A DNA stretch of 64,000 nucleotides from Caulobacter sp. Root343 (GCF_001425745.1 NZ_LMDF01000006.1:600025-664024), one strand, 5' to 3'. Shown: positions 25,831 through 34,016, numbered from the stretch's first letter. The notes: generated by a model not told the origin, from the sequence alone. Program-made: numbers and translations.

Positions 25831-27915
25831 ATGTCGCGACCCATCAGTCCTCCGCCCGTTTCCGGTGATGGAGGCCCGGATCTGCCCGCCTATGTCAGCA
25901 ACGGCCTGATCGGCCTGCGGGTGCGCTGCCAGCCGCTTCAGGCGGGGATGGCCCTGGTCAACGGCTATGCCGGCGAGGATCCCGAACGCCAGATCGAGGC
26001 CGCCGCGCCCGCGCCCTATCCATTGGCGGGCGACATCGCCATCGGCGGCGTCTGGTTGTCGGACCTTCCGCACCAGGCCAGCGATCTGGAGCAGGCCTAC
26101 GACTTCTCTTGCGGAGAACTGACCAGCCGCTTCGTCTTCACCGCCCAGGGGCGCCGCCTCGACTGCTCGGTGCTGACCTTCGCCAGCCGCGAGGATCCGA
26201 CCCTGGTCTGCCAGGAGATCACCGTGGAGGTCGACGGCGCCTGCGACGTTCAGCTCCGCGCCGGGATCGCCACGGCGGGGGTTCTGGGGCGCGCCCTGCG
26301 GTTCTTGCGCGATACGCCGGGCGAGGCCGTTCAGCACAGCGACGGCGGACTGCTTTGGGAATCCGCCGGCGCGATATGTGAGGTGGGCCTGGCCTATGTC
26401 ACCGAGCTGTCCGGCGGGGCGACGAGCGAGATCGAGCCGGTTCGGCCTGCTCTGGACGCCACGGGCCTGATCACCACCTACGGCTTCCGGGCCCGGGCCG
26501 GGACGACCTATCGCCTGCGCCAGATCACCAGCCTCGTGCCCAGCGCCCTGCACACCCGCCCGGCCGAGCAGGCCACGCGCATGGCGGCCAAGGCCCGGCA
26601 CGACGGCTTCGAGGCGATCCGCGCCGAGAACCGCCTGGCCTGGGACGAGATCTGGAAAGGTCGCGTCCGCCTGGTTGGCGCCGAGCCGCGCTGGCAGGCC
26701 CTGGCCGATGCGGCGTTCTTCTATCTGAACAGCTCGGTCCACGCCTCGGCCTGTTCGTCGACCTCGATCTTCGGCCTCTCGATCTGGCACGACTATCACT
26801 ACTATTACGGCCACGTGATGTGGGACATCGAGGCCTTCGCCGTTCCCGTCCTGACCTTCCTCCAGCCCCAGGCCGCCGCCGCCCTGCTGGACTATCGCCA
26901 CCGCAATCTCGACCAGGCCCGCGCCAACGCCAAGCTCATGGGCCGGGCCGGCGCGCAGTTTCCCTGGGAGAGCTCGCCCTCGCGCGGCGAGGAGGCCGCG
27001 CCGCTGCCAGGCACGGCCGCCTGGCACGAGGACCACGCGTCGATGGACGTGGCGCGCGCCTTCGCCCTCTATGCCGACGCGACGGGGGATGCGGAGTTTC
27101 GGCTCGAAAAGGCTTGGCCGGTGCTGGCGGCTGTCGCCGACTGGATCGTATCGCGCGCGCACCGCGCCGCCGAGGGCTACGAGATCCGCGCCTCGATGGG
27201 CATCGCCGAGCGCGAGCAGGAGGTCGACAACGCCGCCTTCAGCAACATGGCCGCCGTGGTGGTGCTGAGGGACGCGATCCGCACGGGCGAGCGGCTGGGG
27301 CGCCAGATCAATCCGGCGTGGCGCGCGATCGCGGGGAACATGATCCTGCCGCGGCGGGGCGACGTCGTCGTCTCGCACGACGGCTATCGCAAGAACGAGG
27401 AAAAGGGCGCGACGCCTGATCCGCTGATGGGACTCTGGCCGTTCGGCTTCGAGCTCGCGCCCCACGAAGAGCAGGCGACCCTGCGGTTCTATCTCGACCA
27501 GGCCGACAACTATCTAGGCAGCCCGATGCTGTCGGCGCTGTACGGAGCCTGGGCCGCGCGAACGGGCGATCGCGCCTTGGCGCTGAAGCTGCTCGAGGAG
27601 GGTTACGCCCAGTTCGAGACCGGGCGTTTCAGCCAGATCCTGGAATATCGGCCCGACCGGTTTCCCGAACAGCCCCGCGCGGGTCCGTTCTTCGCCAACA
27701 TGGGCGGGTTCCTCAGCAGCCTGCTGCTGGGCTTTCCGCGCCTGGAGCCGGACGAGGGCGCGCCGGAAGGCTGGGGGCGAGCGACCGTCGTCCTGCCGCG
27801 AGGCTGGGAGGCGATCGAGATCAATCGGTTGTGGGTGCGCGGCCGACCCATGCGCCTGGTCGCGCGTGACGGCCAGGTCGCCAGCCTGACGCTGCTGGAG
27901 GAGGATTTCACATGA
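25831..27915 (+). CDS. GH65-family glycosidase (ATHL1/PGGHG-like)
   Basis: This 694-aa protein has no clear signal peptide. It has the GH65 two-part organisation: an N-terminal beta-sandwich (about 1-260), then an (alpha/alpha)6 barrel. Barrel landmarks are HVMWDIEAFAVPVLTFLQPQ near 335, GAQFPWESSPSRGEE near 385, and IAEREQEVDNAAFSN near 470, where the family's general-acid glutamate falls. The WDIE and FPWES motifs resemble acid trehalase and glucosyl-galactosyl-hydroxylysine glucosidase (ATHL1/PGGHG) more than the phosphorylases. An alpha-glucoside is the likely substrate. The ATG at 25831 follows GAGAGGGAG; an upstream in-frame GTG (25804) is less likely. The next gene overlaps its stop (ATGA). 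Confidence 0.84.
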   Translation: MSRPISPPPVSGDGGPDLPAYVSNGLIGLRVRCQPLQAGMALVNGYAGEDPERQIEAAAPAPYPLAGDIAIGGVWLSDLPHQASDLEQAYDFSCGELTSRFVFTAQGRRLDCSVLTFASREDPTLVCQEITVEVDGACDVQLRAGIATAGVLGRALRFLRDTPGEAVQHSDGGLLWESAGAICEVGLAYVTELSGGATSEIEPVRPALDATGLITTYGFRARAGTTYRLRQITSLVPSALHTRPAEQATRMAAKARHDGFEAIRAENRLAWDEIWKGRVRLVGAEPRWQALADAAFFYLNSSVHASACSSTSIFGLSIWHDYHYYYGHVMWDIEAFAVPVLTFLQPQAAAALLDYRHRNLDQARANAKLMGRAGAQFPWESSPSRGEEAAPLPGTAAWHEDHASMDVARAFALYADATGDAEFRLEKAWPVLAAVADWIVSRAHRAAEGYEIRASMGIAEREQEVDNAAFSNMAAVVVLRDAIRTGERLGRQINPAWRAIAGNMILPRRGDVVVSHDGYRKNEEKGATPDPLMGLWPFGFELAPHEEQATLRFYLDQADNYLGSPMLSALYGAWAARTGDRALALKLLEEGYAQFETGRFSQILEYRPDRFPEQPRAGPFFANMGGFLSSLLLGFPRLEPDEGAPEGWGRATVVLPRGWEAIEINRLWVRGRPMRLVARDGQVASLTLLEEDFT

Positions 27916-28328
27916 AGCGCTACGCCTATGCCTGGCTGACCGGGCTGTTCTTCTTCGTCTCGATCATCGGCCATTGGGCCTTCGGCTGGTTCGCCTTCGT
28001 CGACGAACAGCAGAGCCTGCACCAGGCGCCGCAACTCGCGCCCTATCTGGTCGAGATGGGGCGCGACACCTTCGAGAACTGGCAGTCGGAGTTCCTGCAG
28101 CTGATCTGGCAGGTCGTGGGCCTGGCCTATTTCCTCTATGTCGGCTCGCCGTCCTCGAAGGAGAACGACGACCGCTCCGAGGCCAAGCTGGACGCCCTGA
28201 TCCGGCTCCAGGCCGGCGAGCGGGCCGAGGACATCATCGCCGAGATCGACCGCCGCTTCCTGCGAACGGGCGGTCACTCCAAGCCGCATGGCCACGGCGC
28301 GCCGGACGTCGTCGTCGGCCGGGAGTAG
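27912..28328 (+). CDS. DUF6766-like small membrane protein
   Basis: This 138-aa protein starts with ATGA overlapping the GH65 stop, which indicates translational coupling. It has one hydrophobic helix near the N-terminus (WLTGLFFFVSIIGHWAFGW) and a second around residues 56-75 (FLQLIWQVVGLAYFLYVGS). A charged cytoplasmic tail follows, with KENDDRSEAKLDALIRLQAG and a His-rich end. The RYAYAWLT...GHW..GW arrangement matches the DUF6766 family as I remember it. Function is unknown; the link to a glycosidase may be incidental. Confidence 0.7.
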   Translation: MKRYAYAWLTGLFFFVSIIGHWAFGWFAFVDEQQSLHQAPQLAPYLVEMGRDTFENWQSEFLQLIWQVVGLAYFLYVGSPSSKENDDRSEAKLDALIRLQAGERAEDIIAEIDRRFLRTGGHSKPHGHGAPDVVVGRE

Positions 28329-28430
28329 CGGACCGGGCGCTGCCAAACGCGCCGCCATCCAGGGGTTTGTGATCAAAAAGGCATCACCGGCCTCGTCTTC
28401 ACGCTATCGCCAAAGATGGGCTTGGCTGGA

Positions 28431-28443
28431 GTTATGATATAAC
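28431..28443. promoter_or_regulatory. Zur-like box (GTTAT-GAT-ATAAC)
   Basis: An AT-rich palindrome with perfect 5-bp arms lies 38-50 bases upstream of a ZnuD-like receptor gene, in otherwise GC-rich DNA. The core closely resembles the TGTTATANTATAACA core of proteobacterial Zur sites. Zinc repression of the receptor is the natural reading. Confidence 0.65.
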
Positions 28444-28480
28444 ATACTAAGCCGCAGTTCGCTTTTTCTGGAGAAGCCAA

Positions 28481-30478
28481 ATGCGGCTGCGTTCGATGGT
28501 GTTGACGGCGTCCAGCGCTGGGGTCCTGCTAGGGTTGGGCGCGGGTGCGCACGCCCAGGATCTGGGGCATTCTTCGGTGTCGGAGGTGGTGATCACCGCC
28601 TCGCCGCTGGCCGGCGACCCCGACCGCTTCGCCACCATCGTCGAGCAGGTGACCCGTGACCAGGTGCTGAGCAACGGCGGCGCCAGTCTGGCCGACGCCC
28701 TGCGCAACGTGCCTGGCGTCGCCGGGACGGGCTTCGCGGCCGGCGCCAGCCGTCCGGTGATCCGTGGCATGGACGCCCAGCGCGTGAAGCTGGCCGAGAA
28801 CGGCCTCTCCAGCTCGGACGTCTCGGACGTCGGTCCCGACCACGGCGTGCCGATCGATCCGCTCGCGGCCCAGCAGATCGAGGTGGTTCGCGGCGCGGCC
28901 ACCCTGCGCTACGGCAGCCAGGCGATCGGCGGCGTGGTCAACGTCATCAACAACCGCATTCCCATGAAGCCGATCGACGGGATCGAGGGCGAGGCCACCA
29001 CGGCCTATTCCACGAGCTCGGCGACGGGTGAAGGCACGGTCAGCCTCGACGCGGGGCAGGGCCCGTTCGCGGTCCACCTGGACGGCTTCGGTCGCCGGGC
29101 CAGCGACTACGACACGCCCGACGGCAAACAGCCCAACTCGTTCTTCCATGGCAACGGCTATTCCGCCGGCGCGTCCTACTTCTTCGGCGACGACAGCCGG
29201 GTCGGCGCCAGCGGCACGCACTACGCGGCCCGCTACGGCATCCCGTCCGACGACACCTTCATTCGCATGAAGCAGGACAAGGGCGCGTTCGGCGGATCGT
29301 TCAAGTTCGGCGAGGGCCTGCTGCAGCGGGTGAACGTCGACGCCGGCTATGCCGACTACTCTCACAGCGAGATCGACCCGGAAGGCAATGTCGTCCTGTC
29401 CACCTTCAACAACAAGGAGTGGGACGGGCGGATGGAGGCGTTGTTCGGCGCCATGGGGCCGCTGTCGGCCTCGGCCGTCGGCGTCCAGTTCCAGGACCGC
29501 AAATTCGCCGCCCTCGGCGAAGGGGCCGACTATCTGCTGCCAACCCACACCCGCAGCGGCGCGGCCTTCGCCTTCGTCGAGGCGCCGGTGGGCGCCCTGC
29601 AGTTCCAGGGCGCGCTGCGTGTCGAGCGCATCCGGATCGACGGCACGCCGGCCTCTGGCGTCGAGACGCGCCGCAACTACACGCCGTTCAGCGCCTCGGC
29701 CGGCTTCACCTACGACGCTTCCGACGCCCTGCGCCTGGGCCTGACGGCGGCCTCGGCGGCGCGCGCGCCGGCCCAGACGGAACTGTTCGCCCGCGGCCCG
29801 CACGACGGCCCCGCGACCTACGAAACCGGCAATCCCGACCTGAAGCTCGAGCGCGCCAACTCGCTGGAGGCCACCGCCCGCTACAAGCTCGGGACGGCCG
29901 GCCGCATCGAGGCCTCGGTCTGGGGCGCGCGCTTCGACAACTACATCTACGGCGCCCTGACGGGCCGTCTCTGCGACGAGGACGGCGTCTGCGCCGCTGG
30001 CGGGCCTGGCGACCTGAAGGAACTCAACTACGGTCAACGCGACGCCAGCTTCTGGGGCGTCGAGGCCAAGGCGTTCTTCCCGCTGACCTCGGTGGCGGGC
30101 GGCAAGCTGTCGGGCCAGGTGCTGGGCGACTATGTCCGCGCCAAGTTCGCGGGCGGCGGCGGCGACGTGCCGCGGATCCAGCCCGGCCGCTTCGGCGGCG
30201 GCCTCGACTGGGCCAACGATTCGTTCGACGCCAGCTTCCTGGTGCTGGCGGTGTCCGCGCAGGACCATGTCGGCGTGGCCGATCCGGCGACCGATGGCTA
30301 CACCTCGGTCGACGCCCAACTGCGCTGGAAGCCGTTCAAGGCCAAGCCGGGGATCGAGCTTCTGCTGGTGGGCCACAACCTCGCCGACGAGACGATCCGC
30401 AACGCCACCGCGCTGAACAAGGACTCGGTGGTGATGCCCGGTCGCGACGTGCGGCTGGTGCTGAGCGCCAAGTTCTGA
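28481..30478 (+). CDS. ZnuD-like TonB-dependent receptor (probable zinc uptake)
   Basis: This 665-aa outer-membrane receptor has a signal peptide ending in GAHAQ and a TonB-box-like VSEVVITASP. The plug reads ADALRNVPGVAGTGFAAG, SRPVIRGMDAQRVKLAENGL and SSSDVSDVGPDHGVPIDPL; this last segment is characteristic of the ZnuD/zinc-receptor subgroup. The barrel ends VRLVLSAKF. A cysteine pair (RLCDEDGVCAAGG, around residue 500) lies in an extracellular-loop position. The Zur-like box upstream supports zinc. GGAG lies eight bases before the ATG. A strong hairpin follows the gene. Confidence 0.88.
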   Translation: MRLRSMVLTASSAGVLLGLGAGAHAQDLGHSSVSEVVITASPLAGDPDRFATIVEQVTRDQVLSNGGASLADALRNVPGVAGTGFAAGASRPVIRGMDAQRVKLAENGLSSSDVSDVGPDHGVPIDPLAAQQIEVVRGAATLRYGSQAIGGVVNVINNRIPMKPIDGIEGEATTAYSTSSATGEGTVSLDAGQGPFAVHLDGFGRRASDYDTPDGKQPNSFFHGNGYSAGASYFFGDDSRVGASGTHYAARYGIPSDDTFIRMKQDKGAFGGSFKFGEGLLQRVNVDAGYADYSHSEIDPEGNVVLSTFNNKEWDGRMEALFGAMGPLSASAVGVQFQDRKFAALGEGADYLLPTHTRSGAAFAFVEAPVGALQFQGALRVERIRIDGTPASGVETRRNYTPFSASAGFTYDASDALRLGLTAASAARAPAQTELFARGPHDGPATYETGNPDLKLERANSLEATARYKLGTAGRIEASVWGARFDNYIYGALTGRLCDEDGVCAAGGPGDLKELNYGQRDASFWGVEAKAFFPLTSVAGGKLSGQVLGDYVRAKFAGGGGDVPRIQPGRFGGGLDWANDSFDASFLVLAVSAQDHVGVADPATDGYTSVDAQLRWKPFKAKPGIELLLVGHNLADETIRNATALNKDSVVMPGRDVRLVLSAKF

Positions 30479-30488
30479 CGCTGGGGGA

Positions 30489-30514
30489 CCTCGGCGGGCG
30501 CCGCCCCGCCGAGG
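30489..30514 (+). terminator. Terminator hairpin after the ZnuD-like gene
   Basis: CCTCGGCGGG and CCCGCCGAGG form a perfect 10-bp stem around CGCCGC, 10 bases after the stop; a short TTT follows (30518-30520). Confidence 0.65.
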
Positions 30515-30655
30515 GACTTTCGAAGGCGCCTCGGACCTCTTGACGCGGACCGCGCGCGACCTAACTCATCGCTTGCCGCCGGGCGCCGAAAGGGCCCGGC
30601 CCTGGGGCGTGCGAACGCCGCCCCTCATGTCCAACTTGCTTTCGAGGAGATGGAA

Positions 30656-30739
30656 ATGAGCACCGTGTTCGATTTTTCTCCGCTTCATGACTCGCTGATC
30701 GACCAGGCGGCCGCGCCAAAAGCGCGGCAGGCGGCCTAG
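30656..30739 (+). CDS. Putative 27-aa peptide
   Basis: A small frame starts at ATG 30656 with GAGGAG six bases upstream and ends at TAG 30737-30739. It encodes MSTVFDFSPLHDSLIDQAAA followed by seven residues. It lies 20 bases upstream of the next small gene on the same strand. The DFSPL stretch recalls the N-terminus of alphaproteobacterial IbpA-type small heat-shock proteins, but the alpha-crystallin domain is absent. It could be a leader peptide or a remnant. The good ribosome site is the main support. Confidence 0.4.
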   Translation: MSTVFDFSPLHDSLIDQAAAPKARQAA

Positions 30740-30759
30740 GCGGTCGGGAGCAGGGCGCC

Positions 30760-31023
30760 ATGCAACCGCTCTCTGTCTCGACCGGCCGGACGCCGCCGTG
30801 GCCGGTGCGGCCGGCCGTCGGTTTTCTGCATCCGCTAGAGGTCGTCAAGGACGACGATCTGGACGTCGCCGCCAAGCGCGAGATCCTCGCCGCCTGGGCG
30901 TCGGACGCCAGCGCCGTCGAGGATCGGCCAACCCAGAGATGGCTCCTGGGAACCCCCGCGCCCGTGCCGCTCAGCGAGGTGCTGGCCGCCCTGGGTCGCC
31001 TCGACCGGGCCAGATTCCCTTGA
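30760..31023 (+). CDS. Conserved small protein of unknown function, 87 aa
   Basis: This small cytosolic protein has the central motif FLHPLEVVKDDDLDVAAKRE continuing into ILAAWASDASAVEDRP. Short alphaproteobacterial proteins of this type (HP..V..D..L...EKR.ILA.WASDA.AVE) are widespread in methylobacteria, rhizobia and caulobacters, to my knowledge without known function. GGGAGCAGG provides a ribosome site for the ATG at 30760. It sits among several small genes (a 27-aa frame upstream, an 81-aa gene downstream). Confidence 0.75.
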   Translation: MQPLSVSTGRTPPWPVRPAVGFLHPLEVVKDDDLDVAAKREILAAWASDASAVEDRPTQRWLLGTPAPVPLSEVLAALGRLDRARFP

Positions 31024-31094
31024 GTTGGGGCGGACGGTCGGCTCGCGGAGGACCGGCCGTCACTTCCCCCGAATACGCTTAAGTTTGTTCGAGA

Positions 31095-31340
31095 ATGACC
31101 ATGCCGAGTCTAATCGTCGTGGAGCCGGCCGGAGACGCGTGGGCCGTCCGCAGCTCCCTCAGCGACAATCCCATGCTGTATCGCACCGGCGCGCGGGCCG
31201 AGAGCACGGCCCGCGACCTGGCTCATCGCCTGGCCGACGCCGGCGAACCCGTGGTCCTGGAAATTCGGCTCCGCGACGGCGCCTCGGCGGGACGATTTCT
31301 CTTCCCGCCTCGGATCCACGGCGAGATCGTCGCCGCTTGA
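31095..31340 (+). CDS. Hypothetical protein, 81 aa
   Basis: A short protein (LIVVEPAGDAWAVRSS, then TARDLAHRLADAGEPVVLEI) whose pattern of beta-strand, helix and strand recalls DUF2188-like proteins that carry a sequence tag and a single alpha/beta fold. Assignment is weak. Two in-frame starts are available (31095 and 31101); the second has GAGA at six bases. It is convergent with the CZB-domain gene, which starts on the opposite strand downstream. Confidence 0.6.
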   Translation: MTMPSLIVVEPAGDAWAVRSSLSDNPMLYRTGARAESTARDLAHRLADAGEPVVLEIRLRDGASAGRFLFPPRIHGEIVAA

Positions 31341-31352
31341 TCGCTCCAGGCT

Positions 31353-31715
31353 CTAGGCGGCCAGCGTCGTGGCCGCCGTCTTCATGCGCCGGAACGCCAA
31401 GGTGAGGTCGGCCAGCGCCTGGGCGAACGGCATGCCGTTGCGGAGCCCGCGCTGGGCCTCGGCGAATTGGCCGCGCCCGACCTGTTCGGCCACCGCGCCT
31501 GCCGCGGCATGAAACTCACGATGCGCCTCGAGCAGGCTGAGGAAGGCGTGGTTGCCGGCCCAGCGCTTGCCGCCCTCGCCGTGGAGCCAGCATCCCGCCG
31601 GACAAAGCCGGTCGGACTTGAAGGCGGCCGGATCGATGCGGCGCTGCTCGGTGATCGCCGCGCCGAGCGTCTCGCGGATTTGACTGTGCTGGTGTGCTTG
31701 TTCCTGGAAGTCCAT
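31353..31715 (-). CDS. Stand-alone CZB (zinc-binding) domain protein
   Basis: This 120-aa protein has the chemoreceptor zinc-binding (CZB) motifs. It has a first histidine in the N-terminal helix (QAHQHSQIRE), the core CPAGCWLHGEGGKRWAGN near residues 33-50, and HREFHAAAGAV near 60. In the family the zinc is held by three His and one Cys (CxxGxWxxG...HxxFH). The domain normally sits at the end of chemoreceptors or diguanylate cyclases; here it is alone. Zinc sensing for a partner in trans is inferred. The start at 31715 is chosen from the domain boundary; a longer frame extends to 31820 without recognisable sequence. Confidence 0.8.
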   Translation of the reverse strand: MDFQEQAHQHSQIRETLGAAITEQRRIDPAAFKSDRLCPAGCWLHGEGGKRWAGNHAFLSLLEAHREFHAAAGAVAEQVGRGQFAEAQRGLRNGMPFAQALADLTLAFRRMKTAATTLAA

Positions 31716-31902
31716 GACCAAACCCGTTGGTTCAATCCCAATGCGCGTGTTTTCCACCAGGGTGGTTTCTGAACGGTTGCCGCGGGCGTGATCGTCCACA
31801 GGATCGGCGCAACTATCCACGATCGCCCATTAGAGCCTTTTACGCGGCGTGCAGGCGGATCCCGCGCCTCGCCGCGCCTGGAGACGATTTAATTTCCTGA
31901 GC

Positions 31903-31927
31903 GGAACACCAAGAGAATTCAGCGGTT
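31903..31927 (+). promoter_or_regulatory. EcfG/SigT-type promoter candidate upstream of the DUF305 gene
   Basis: GGAAC (31903-31907), 16 bases, then GGTT (31924-31927). The spacing and elements match the alphaproteobacterial general stress sigma consensus GGAAC-N16/17-CGTT apart from one base. The gene starts at 31999. Confidence 0.45.
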
Positions 31928-31998
31928 TGTGCCGGCATCGCACGCGAAGACAGGCACAGGCCGCGCCGCCGGCCAGGCCTCAACTCAGGAGATGCTCG

Positions 31999-32478
31999 AT
32001 GGCCCAGGACCCGCACTCGCAAGACCATTCGCATCACGCGCCCTACCAGCGCCTGGCCGCCATGACCGTCCTGTCGTTCCTGGCGATGTACGTCCTGATG
32101 TACGCCATGGTCGACAAGGCCTCGAACATTCATCCCAGCTTCAACCAGGCCTACATGGCCGGTCTGATGGCTGCGCCGATGGTGATCATCGAGCTGCTGC
32201 TGATGGGGATGATGTATCCGCGCAAGGGGCTCAACAAAGGGCTCCTGGCGGCCAGCCTGGCCGTGGGCCTGCTGTGCTTCGCCGCCATTCGCCAGCAATG
32301 GCTGATCGGTGACCGCGAGTTCCTGCGCTCGATGATCCCGCACCATTCGGGGGCGATCCTGATGTGCGGCAAGGCGCCGATCAAGGACCCCGAGCTTCGC
32401 CAGCTCTGCGCGACCATCATCGAGGGGCAGCAGCGGGAGATCGATCAGATGAACGCGATGCTGGCCCGGGGCCGCTGA
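31999..32478 (+). CDS. DUF305-family membrane protein
   Basis: This 159-aa protein has an N-terminal His-rich cytoplasmic or periplasmic tail (SQDHSHHAPY). Three hydrophobic helices follow (TVLSFLAMYVLMYAMVDKA, YMAGLMAAPMVIIELLLMGM, LLAASLAVGLLCFAAI). Its C-terminal DUF305 domain carries RSMIPHHSGAILMCGKAPI and EGQQREIDQMNAML. DUF305 domains are ferritin-like helical bundles often found near copper or silver resistance genes. AGGAG precedes the ATG by seven bases. A metal-handling role is inferred from the downstream Cnr-like and cop genes. Confidence 0.85.
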   Translation: MAQDPHSQDHSHHAPYQRLAAMTVLSFLAMYVLMYAMVDKASNIHPSFNQAYMAGLMAAPMVIIELLLMGMMYPRKGLNKGLLAASLAVGLLCFAAIRQQWLIGDREFLRSMIPHHSGAILMCGKAPIKDPELRQLCATIIEGQQREIDQMNAMLARGR

Positions 32479-32534
32479 GACCTTTCGCCCTAGCATGTCG
32501 CGCGCGGCGACGCCGTCCGCCACAATGGGTCAGC

Positions 32535-32572
32535 CGACGCCCGGATCCTTCGCGCGAGGGATCCGGGCGTCG
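32535..32572. repeat. Long perfect inverted repeat (14-bp arms, 17-bp extended stem)
   Basis: CGACGCCCGGATCC and GGATCCGGGCGTCG can form a 14-bp stem, extended by three inner pairs (one G.T) to a GCGC tetraloop. It lies 57 bases after the DUF305 stop and 39 bases before the CnrY-like start. No U-tract follows. It may be a terminator, an attenuator or a dispersed palindromic unit. Confidence 0.6.
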
Positions 32573-32611
32573 CGCGCGTATCCTTGTGGTGCAGAGGTCA
32601 GGGGATCGGCG

Positions 32612-32899
32612 ATGAGCGACCAGCTCGACCATCTTTTCGAGGCGTTGCGGCGTGAGCCGGATGCTGATTTGCCGGGACTGGAGGGTCAGGTCTGGACCCG
32701 GATCGACGCCTGGCGCGAGCACCGCCACGCATCGAGCGCGCTCGCGCCGCTGAGGGCGGCGTCGGTAGTCGCGGCCCTGGGCCTGGGGATCGTCGGCGGC
32801 AGCCTGGCGGCCAGCGCCGGCGCGCGGGCGCCGGTGGAGATCTCGGCCTTTTCGGTCGACGCGCACCTGGCGCCCTCGACCCTGCTGATCGGCCGCTGA
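32612..32899 (+). CDS. CnrY-like anti-sigma factor (small membrane protein)
   Basis: This 95-aa protein has an N-terminal cytoplasmic segment of about 45 residues rich in charge (HLFEALRREPDADLPGLEGQ, then VWTRIDAWREH), one membrane helix (about 48-70, AASVVAALGLGIVGGSLAAS) and a short periplasmic tail. This is the layout of CnrY/NccY, which binds and silences the CnrH sigma factor. It is directly followed by a CnrX-like sensor and a CnrH-like sigma gene in the same order as in cnrYXH. Assignment rests on layout and context more than on sequence identity. Confidence 0.72.
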   Translation: MSDQLDHLFEALRREPDADLPGLEGQVWTRIDAWREHRHASSALAPLRAASVVAALGLGIVGGSLAASAGARAPVEISAFSVDAHLAPSTLLIGR

Positions 32900-32900
32900 C

Positions 32901-33338
32901 ATGCGCAGGATTTCCCGTGGCGCGGTTCTGACCGTGGTCCTGGCGCTGCTGGCCGGGGTGGCCGGCGGATGGCTCGGATCCGGTCGCCTGGCCCAGCGCC
33001 CGGCCCCGTCGCTGCATGAGATGGTCCATCATGAACTGAAGCTGACCTCGGCCCAGGACCGCCAGATCGAAGGGCTCGAGCAGGATTTCGCCGTCCGCCG
33101 GCGGGCTCGCGAAGCCGAGCTGCGGGCGGCCAACGCCCAGCTGGCCGCGGCGATTCAGGCGCGCCACGAATACGGACCCGAGGTCGCGGCCGCCGTCGAG
33201 CGTTTCCATGCCGCCATGGGGGCGTTGCAGCTCGAGACGGTCCAGCACGTCCTGGCCATGCGCAAGGTGCTGACACCCGAGCAGGCGGCCAAGTTCGATC
33301 GTCGCGTCAGCGAGGCGCTCACGAACGAAGCGCCGTGA
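32901..33338 (+). CDS. CnrX-like periplasmic metal sensor
   Basis: This 145-aa protein has an N-terminal membrane anchor (VLTVVLALLAGVAGGWLGSG) followed by a helical periplasmic heavy-metal sensor domain. HEMVHHELKLTSAQDRQIEG near residues 40-59 carries histidines in the position where CnrX binds nickel or cobalt (its H-x-x-x-H/E pattern). HEYGPEVAAAVERFHAAMGA and QHVLAMRKVLTPEQAAKFDR complete the CpxP-like helical fold. It starts one base after the CnrY-like stop and its TGA overlaps the sigma gene's GTG, so all three are coupled. The metal is not known; the copper genes downstream suggest copper. Confidence 0.82.
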   Translation: MRRISRGAVLTVVLALLAGVAGGWLGSGRLAQRPAPSLHEMVHHELKLTSAQDRQIEGLEQDFAVRRRAREAELRAANAQLAAAIQARHEYGPEVAAAVERFHAAMGALQLETVQHVLAMRKVLTPEQAAKFDRRVSEALTNEAP

Positions 33339-33907
33339 CCTCCGGGGCGGACGAGGATGACGACGGCGCGCTGGCCCGGCGGGCGGCGCTGGGCGACGAG
33401 CGCGCCTTCACCCGGTTGATGCGCCGTCACAAGGGGCCGCTGCACGCCTTCGCGCGACGTCACGTCGGCGACCCCGAGGCGGCGCTCGAGGTCGTGCAGG
33501 AAAGCTTCGTGGCGGCGTGGAAGGCGCTTGGCCGCTATGATCCTTCGCGTCCGTTCGGCGCCTGGATGCGGACGATCGTACTCAACAAGTGCCGCGACCG
33601 GGGCCGGCGCCTGCTGGTGCGCCGGCTGATCCTGGGGGAGCGGTCGATCGACGCGCCCGGCGCGCCCGACTATGCCGACCCCGCTCCGGGACCGGAAGCC
33701 GCCAGCCTTCGCGCCGAGCAGCTGGCGCGGCTGGAGGCGGCCATCGCCCGCTTGCCCGACCAGCTGAAGGAGCCGTTGATCCTGACCTATCTGGAAGGCT
33801 ATTCCCAGCAGGCGGCCGCCGACCTGCTGAAGGTCAGCGTCAAGACGGTCGAGACGCGGGCCTACCGCGCGCGCAAGCGACTGGCCGACTGGATGGACAA
33901 GTCCTGA
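33335..33907 (+). CDS. CnrH-like ECF sigma factor
   Basis: This 190-aa sigma factor begins at GTG overlapping the preceding stop (GTGA). Region 2 runs about 15-85 (LGDERAFTRLMRRHKGPLHA, AALEVVQESFVAAWKALGRY, FGAWMRTIVLNKCRDRGRR). Region 4 runs about 125-180 (IARLPDQLKEPLILTYLEGY, QQAAADLLKVSVKTVETRAY). In cnrYXH systems the sensor relieves the anti-sigma and the sigma turns on metal efflux. Here the next gene on the same strand, 109 bases on, is copA, so the copper operon is the likely target, though no sigma site was identified with confidence. Confidence 0.88.
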   Translation: MTSGADEDDDGALARRAALGDERAFTRLMRRHKGPLHAFARRHVGDPEAALEVVQESFVAAWKALGRYDPSRPFGAWMRTIVLNKCRDRGRRLLVRRLILGERSIDAPGAPDYADPAPGPEAASLRAEQLARLEAAIARLPDQLKEPLILTYLEGYSQQAAADLLKVSVKTVETRAYRARKRLADWMDKS

Positions 33908-34016
33908 ATTTTCGCCCCCGGCCGGCGAGGGAGATCAAGGCGGGCCGCGTAGCTATCCATTGATATCGCGGCGTCCGTTCGTCTCTCGCCAGCGCGCCAT
34001 CGCCTAAAGGGCTGTC

